Source of the DNA: Leptolinea sp. HRD-7
GTDB lineage: Bacteria > Chloroflexota > Anaerolineae > Anaerolineales > Anaerolineaceae
Assembly: GCA_024363285.1 (NCBI GenBank)
Contig: AP024710.1
Span: forward strand, 1,105,163 to 1,169,162
Reading direction: 5' to 3'
Length of the DNA stretch: 64,000 bases
Both the position numbers and the translations under genes were made by a program. Positions 60,959 to 64,000 of the stretch are shown piece after piece; positions within the stretch are counted from its first letter, which is position 1, and the number at the start of each line of letters is the position of its first letter. The notes below the pieces were generated by a model. The model made no database searches and was not told the DNA's origin. It worked only from the letters and a program-made list of their open reading frames with translations.

Positions 60959-61201
60959 ATGTTAAACATCAAAGTTCTTGGTTCTGGTTGTGCCAATTGT
61001 AAAAAACTGGAAGCCCTGGTTGTTGAAGTTGTTGATTCCCTGGGAATTTCAGCTGATATTGAGAAAGTTACCGATATGGCCGGTATCACCTCGTATGCCA
61101 TCATGTCCACTCCCGGGCTGGTTGTAAATGAAAAAGTGGTTTCTGCCGGGCGCATTCCCGCTAAATCTGAAATTGAAAAGTGGATCAAAGAAGTAGCTTG
61201 A
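60959..61201 (+). CDS. Thioredoxin-family small disulfide protein
   Basis: 80 residues with the active-site motif CANC (GSGCANCKKLEALV) and cis-Pro segment STPGLVVNEKVVSAG. It is of the redox-active disulfide protein 2 type found next to DUF318/ArsP permeases. GGAGAAAAA precedes the ATG. First gene of an operon controlled by operator 2; it probably supplies reducing power or handles the metal(loid) for the permease. Confidence 0.9.
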   Translation: MLNIKVLGSGCANCKKLEALVVEVVDSLGISADIEKVTDMAGITSYAIMSTPGLVVNEKVVSAGRIPAKSEIEKWIKEVA

Positions 61202-61214
61202 AAGGAATTGCACT

Positions 61215-62252
61215 ATGTTAGTTGAATCACGCAATATCTTTCAGCGGTATATGCTGGCGTTCCTTCTGGCGGCCGCGGCATTGTGGATTGCGGCATACAA
61301 CCTGATCCAACCGTTGGCCAACTGGCTGACCTTTTCCCTGCTTGGTTTGGAACCTGCGTCCAAACTGGGTGAGTCACTGGCGTTCTTTTTCTATGATGTA
61401 CCGAAGATCCTGCTCTTGCTTTCAGGAATGGTCTTTGTGATCAGTATCATCCGCACATTTTTCAGCCCCGAACGCACCCGCCGGCTGTTAGGTGGCAAGC
61501 GGGAAGGGCTGGGTAACGGTTTGGCGGCAATGTTGGGGATTGTCACACCGTTCTGTTCCTGTTCAGCCGTACCCCTGTTCATAGGGTTCGTGGAAAGCGG
61601 CATTCCCCTGGGTATGACGTTTTCATTCTTGATCGCGGCACCTACTATTAACGAAATCGCGTTGGTCATGCTTTTCGGGCTGTTCGGCTGGAAAGTGGCT
61701 CTTTTATATGTTATTTCCGGATTAATAATCTCGATTACCGCGGGAATCGTCATCGGGCGGCTGAATCTGGAAAGATATGTCGAAGATTTTGTCTGGCAAA
61801 TTCAACGAAAATCTGCCGGTTTTGAAGAGCAATTTACCTGGGAAAGACGTATTGATAGCGCGCTTGGATCAGTAAAAGAGATCGTTGGAAAAGTATGGCT
61901 GTATGTGGTGATTGGTATTGCGGTTGGCGCGGGAATTCACGGTTATGTGCCTGAAAGCGCGCTGGCGGATATCATGGGCAAACAGGCCTGGTGGTCTGTT
62001 CCCGCGGCTGTGCTCATCGGTGTACCGTTGTATTCCAATGCCGTGGGTGTTATGCCGGTGGTCAGCGCGCTGGTGGAAAAAGGCGCCGCCTTGGGAACAG
62101 CCCTGGCTTTCATGATGTCTGTTGTGGGATTGAGCCTGCCTGAATTGATCATTCTACGCCGGGTATTAAAGCCGCAGTTGATCGCCATATTTGTGGGGAC
62201 TGTGGCTGCAGCCATCGTGATTACGGGATATTTATTCAACCTGGTTATATAA
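61215..62252 (+). CDS. DUF318/ArsP-type permease
   Basis: 345 residues, about nine membrane helices. The family signature TPFCSCSAVPLFIGFVESG with two vicinal Cys, followed by LIAAPTINEIA, is clear, and the C-terminal half repeats the pattern (GVPLYSNAVGVMPVVSALV). Homologs include ArsP, which exports trivalent organoarsenicals, and permeases of unknown substrate. AAAGGAATT precedes the ATG, 14 nt after the thioredoxin-like gene. The context suggests export of a thiol-reactive metal(loid) species. Confidence 0.9.
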   Translation: MLVESRNIFQRYMLAFLLAAAALWIAAYNLIQPLANWLTFSLLGLEPASKLGESLAFFFYDVPKILLLLSGMVFVISIIRTFFSPERTRRLLGGKREGLGNGLAAMLGIVTPFCSCSAVPLFIGFVESGIPLGMTFSFLIAAPTINEIALVMLFGLFGWKVALLYVISGLIISITAGIVIGRLNLERYVEDFVWQIQRKSAGFEEQFTWERRIDSALGSVKEIVGKVWLYVVIGIAVGAGIHGYVPESALADIMGKQAWWSVPAAVLIGVPLYSNAVGVMPVVSALVEKGAALGTALAFMMSVVGLSLPELIILRRVLKPQLIAIFVGTVAAAIVITGYLFNLVI

Positions 62253-62267
62253 AAGGGGGTGATAAGA

Positions 62268-63071
62268 TTGAAGGGCGTAAAAGAAAACAGTTATTACATC
62301 ATTGGCATGGGAAATATCGGTAAGATTCTGGTTCAACGCCTGCTTCAGGTGGGTGTGAATAAAGATCATATCAAGGTCACGGATATTGACTCCACACGCG
62401 TTGAAAATATATCTTCCGGGTTCGGGGTAAAAGCTCTGGCAATTGAGAGCGCTGGTGTTGGGGAGATGGATGTCATCATTGTGGCTGCTGGCCCAAAAGC
62501 GGTGCCGGATATTCTGAAAACGATAGACGGCAGCCTGAAAGCCGGTCAGGTTGTGATCTCTATGGCAGCGGCTGTGCCTTTAAGCCTCATGCGAAAGCTG
62601 GTCAGCAAGCCAGTCTCCATCGTGCGCATCTTACCCAATCCGCCTTCGCTGGTAGGTAAGGGGATGAATCCGGTTTCCTTTGAACCATTCGAAAAAGCCG
62701 GCGTAAAAGAAATGGTCAAAGATTTTCTGGCGGTTCTGGGCGATACCATCGAGGTGGACGATGAAATGATGACATGGTCCGTCGGGTTGACCGGCGCCGC
62801 GCTGCGCACTATCTTCCCGGTAATGGATGGAATGATCCGCGCGGGTGTGGAAGCCGGTTTATCACCGGAAGATTCGCGCCGGGTGGCTGCACAAATATTC
62901 AACGGGGTTTCAGCTCTGGCTCTGGAGACAGAGCTCTCCCTGGAGCAGATTCACAATATGACCCCTATGCAAACCCTCGATGAAACAGCAGTTTCCGAAC
63001 TTTTCCTTGAAACAGCCAGGATTACACGCCAGAAGGTTGAAGCCACTCAGGCGTCTATCATCGATCAATAG
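62268..63071 (+). CDS. Pyrroline-5-carboxylate reductase-like protein
   Basis: 267 residues. Start TTG 62268 is favoured because GGGGGTGAT, an almost full anti-SD match, lies 4 nt upstream; a GTG at 62259 is inside that site. N-terminal Rossmann fold (YYIIGMGNIGKILVQRLL), NADP-binding core, then the ProC C-terminal helix pair (TWSVGLTGAALRTIFPVMDG). ProC makes proline; in this position, in the ArsR-controlled operon, it may be a paralog with another substrate. Stops before a strong terminator. Confidence 0.85.
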   Translation: MKGVKENSYYIIGMGNIGKILVQRLLQVGVNKDHIKVTDIDSTRVENISSGFGVKALAIESAGVGEMDVIIVAAGPKAVPDILKTIDGSLKAGQVVISMAAAVPLSLMRKLVSKPVSIVRILPNPPSLVGKGMNPVSFEPFEKAGVKEMVKDFLAVLGDTIEVDDEMMTWSVGLTGAALRTIFPVMDGMIRAGVEAGLSPEDSRRVAAQIFNGVSALALETELSLEQIHNMTPMQTLDETAVSELFLETARITRQKVEATQASIIDQ

Positions 63072-63104
63072 GAATTGTTTATGGTTTATCCAGCAAAGAT
63101 TTTT

Positions 63105-63144
63105 GACGGGTGCCTTCTGCTTTGAGGCACCCGTCTGATTTTTA
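63105..63144 (+). terminator. Terminator of the permease operon
   Basis: Perfect 10-bp stem (63105-63114 with 63126-63135), 11-nt loop, and a T-rich tail. Confidence 0.9.
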
Positions 63145-63164
63145 GATGTGTTATCGGGTATGGA

Positions 63165-63848
63165 TTAAATCTTTGTCCCGATCGCGACAAAAATGGATAA
63201 AGGTTTTACCTCGCCATCAGGACCACAGGCATCGCATGTTCCTTCGGCACAGTCAATATCAATGTTTGAAAGACCGGCTTCAGAGAACCAGCGGTGAATG
63301 TCCTCACGGTCAAATCCCAACCATACATCCGCCATTTTTTCACGCTGCCAGGTGTGGTCGTGCGTATCCAGATCTGTAATGCACATTACGCCGCCTGGTT
63401 TTAGAACCCGGGCCATCTCTTTAATCGCATTGAGGGGTTCGGGGGCGTGATGCAGGAACATATTGGCGAAAACGCCATCCAGCGTATTGTCTGGTAAGGG
63501 CAGGTGGTCACCGGGAGATTCCATGAGTTCAACATTTGCGTATCCTGCCAGATTACGGCGTGCCACGTCAAGCATAGCGGGACTCGCATCAAAGCCATAT
63601 ACTTTTTTCGCATGGGGAGCAAGCCCGGCGGCTACAAACCCCGTCCCGGTCCCAATATCGGCTACCACACCTTGAGAAGCTGCCTTCGCTTTCTTTATCG
63701 CGGCATCCCGCATATGTTCGGTGAAATATCCCGAGCGGATCTCATCCCATTGTTCCGCTACTTCAGCGAAATACGAACGCGAGTCCGTACAACAACCAGT
63801 ACAACCGCATTTTTCTGCGGCGATCGTTGTATTGTCTTTATTATCCAT
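63165..63848 (-). CDS. Cys-rich class I SAM-dependent methyltransferase
   Basis: 227 residues. ADIGTGTGFVAAGLA is motif I (SAM binding); GFDASPAMLDVARRN and MFLHHAPEPLNAIKEMARVLKPGG follow as in UbiE/ArsM-type enzymes. A CGCTGCC cluster occurs at residues ~14-20 and CAEGTCDACG near the C-terminus, a possible thiolate site for a metal(loid), although not the exact CCGxxC pattern of ArsM. AGGAG precedes the ATG. Next to the ArsR operon; methylation of a metal(loid) is a reasonable but unproven guess. Confidence 0.85.
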   Translation of the reverse strand: MDNKDNTTIAAEKCGCTGCCTDSRSYFAEVAEQWDEIRSGYFTEHMRDAAIKKAKAASQGVVADIGTGTGFVAAGLAPHAKKVYGFDASPAMLDVARRNLAGYANVELMESPGDHLPLPDNTLDGVFANMFLHHAPEPLNAIKEMARVLKPGGVMCITDLDTHDHTWQREKMADVWLGFDREDIHRWFSEAGLSNIDIDCAEGTCDACGPDGEVKPLSIFVAIGTKI

Positions 63849-63886
63849 GCTGTCTCCTGTTAATGGTAAACAATCGGCCGATTGCG

Positions 63887-64000
63887 TTATACGTTGGGTA
63901 CCTCTCCTGATCCTTCTATCAAAGCTTCACGAAGCAAGTTTTCGTGTGTAGAACCAAAGCGTTCAACAATTTTTTGCAGATAAACCTCATGCCGGATGTA
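63887..64000 (-). CDS. C-terminal end of an unidentified protein (partial)
   Basis: The minus-strand frame reaching the window edge encodes 37 residues ending GEVPNV with TAA at 63887-63889. The tail is one amphipathic helix (VYLQKIVERFGSTHENLLRE). It precedes the methyltransferase by 38 bp and is probably in the same operon. Family not identifiable from this piece. Confidence 0.6.
   Translation of the reverse strand, partial: YIRHEVYLQKIVERFGSTHENLLREALIEGSGEVPNV

Noticed and set aside
63165..63848. Calling the methyltransferase ArsM
   Set aside because: Cys clusters are present but the ArsM Cys pattern is not matched, so only a Cys-rich SAM methyltransferase is claimed.

Overview
The window reads as a chromosomal segment of a free-living, probably anaerobic bacterium. 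Gene content fits Chloroflexota (Anaerolineae-like): a flavodiiron protein, EFR1-type flavodoxin/ferredoxin, GatCAB amidotransferase, GlgC, PRC-barrel and Ycf48-like exported proteins, and many exported lipoproteins with Thr/Pro-rich linkers. The phylum is an inference from gene types and style; no rRNA or marker tree is available here. Most genes have GGAGG-type ribosome sites, but several start about 6-9 nt after a -10 box and look leaderless.

Layout. 1-5.7 kb: end of a cysteine desulfurase-like gene, flavodoxin, CPBP protease, EFR1 protein, exported paralog A and a flavodiiron protein (redox and O2/NO defence). 5.9-9.7 kb: a 59-residue small ORF followed by a 1208-residue hybrid histidine kinase. 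9.7-14 kb: HAD hydrolase with paralog B, PRC-barrel, SRPBCC and STAS/SEC14-like proteins. 14-22.5 kb: polytopic membrane protein, two-component pair, GT-C-like membrane enzyme, HD-GYP sensor. 22.7-31 kb: glgC, P-type Ca2+-like ATPase, rnhB, GT2, tRNA-Pro, esterase lipoprotein, pfkA. 31.1-37.4 kb: a tandem array of five intact members and one broken member of an unrecognised exported protein family (paralogs C-H). 37.5-43.9 kb: gatC-gatA, nucleotidyltransferase, a small overlapping ORF, aminotransferase, gatB. 43.9-51.8 kb, more GC-rich: phosphatase, lipoprotein PBP, and a tight operon of SbcD-like nuclease, SbcC/YhaN-like ATPase, Tag glycosylase, ATL protein and a TPR protein (DNA damage repair).

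51.9-56.6 kb: a strikingly AT-rich island beginning at tRNA-Asn. It carries a proteasome-fold (Ntn-hydrolase) protein with a Thr that would be exposed by Met removal, a 62-residue partner, a DUF2188 gene inside an inverted repeat, helically phased A-tracts, a dead IS256-type transposase fragment and a type II restriction-modification pair. 56.7-64 kb: GC-rich CPBP protease, Nudix-like, DUF1349 and Asp-box exported proteins, then an ArsR regulon (ArsR, thioredoxin-like protein, DUF318/ArsP-type permease, ProC-like reductase, Cys-rich methyltransferase) with two copies of the same operator.

The two most novel items are the exported family (seven intact copies and one pseudogene within 34 kb, several with the same TTGwAw-N17-TATAGTGA promoter) and the Ntn-hydrolase two-gene cassette of the tRNA-Asn island.
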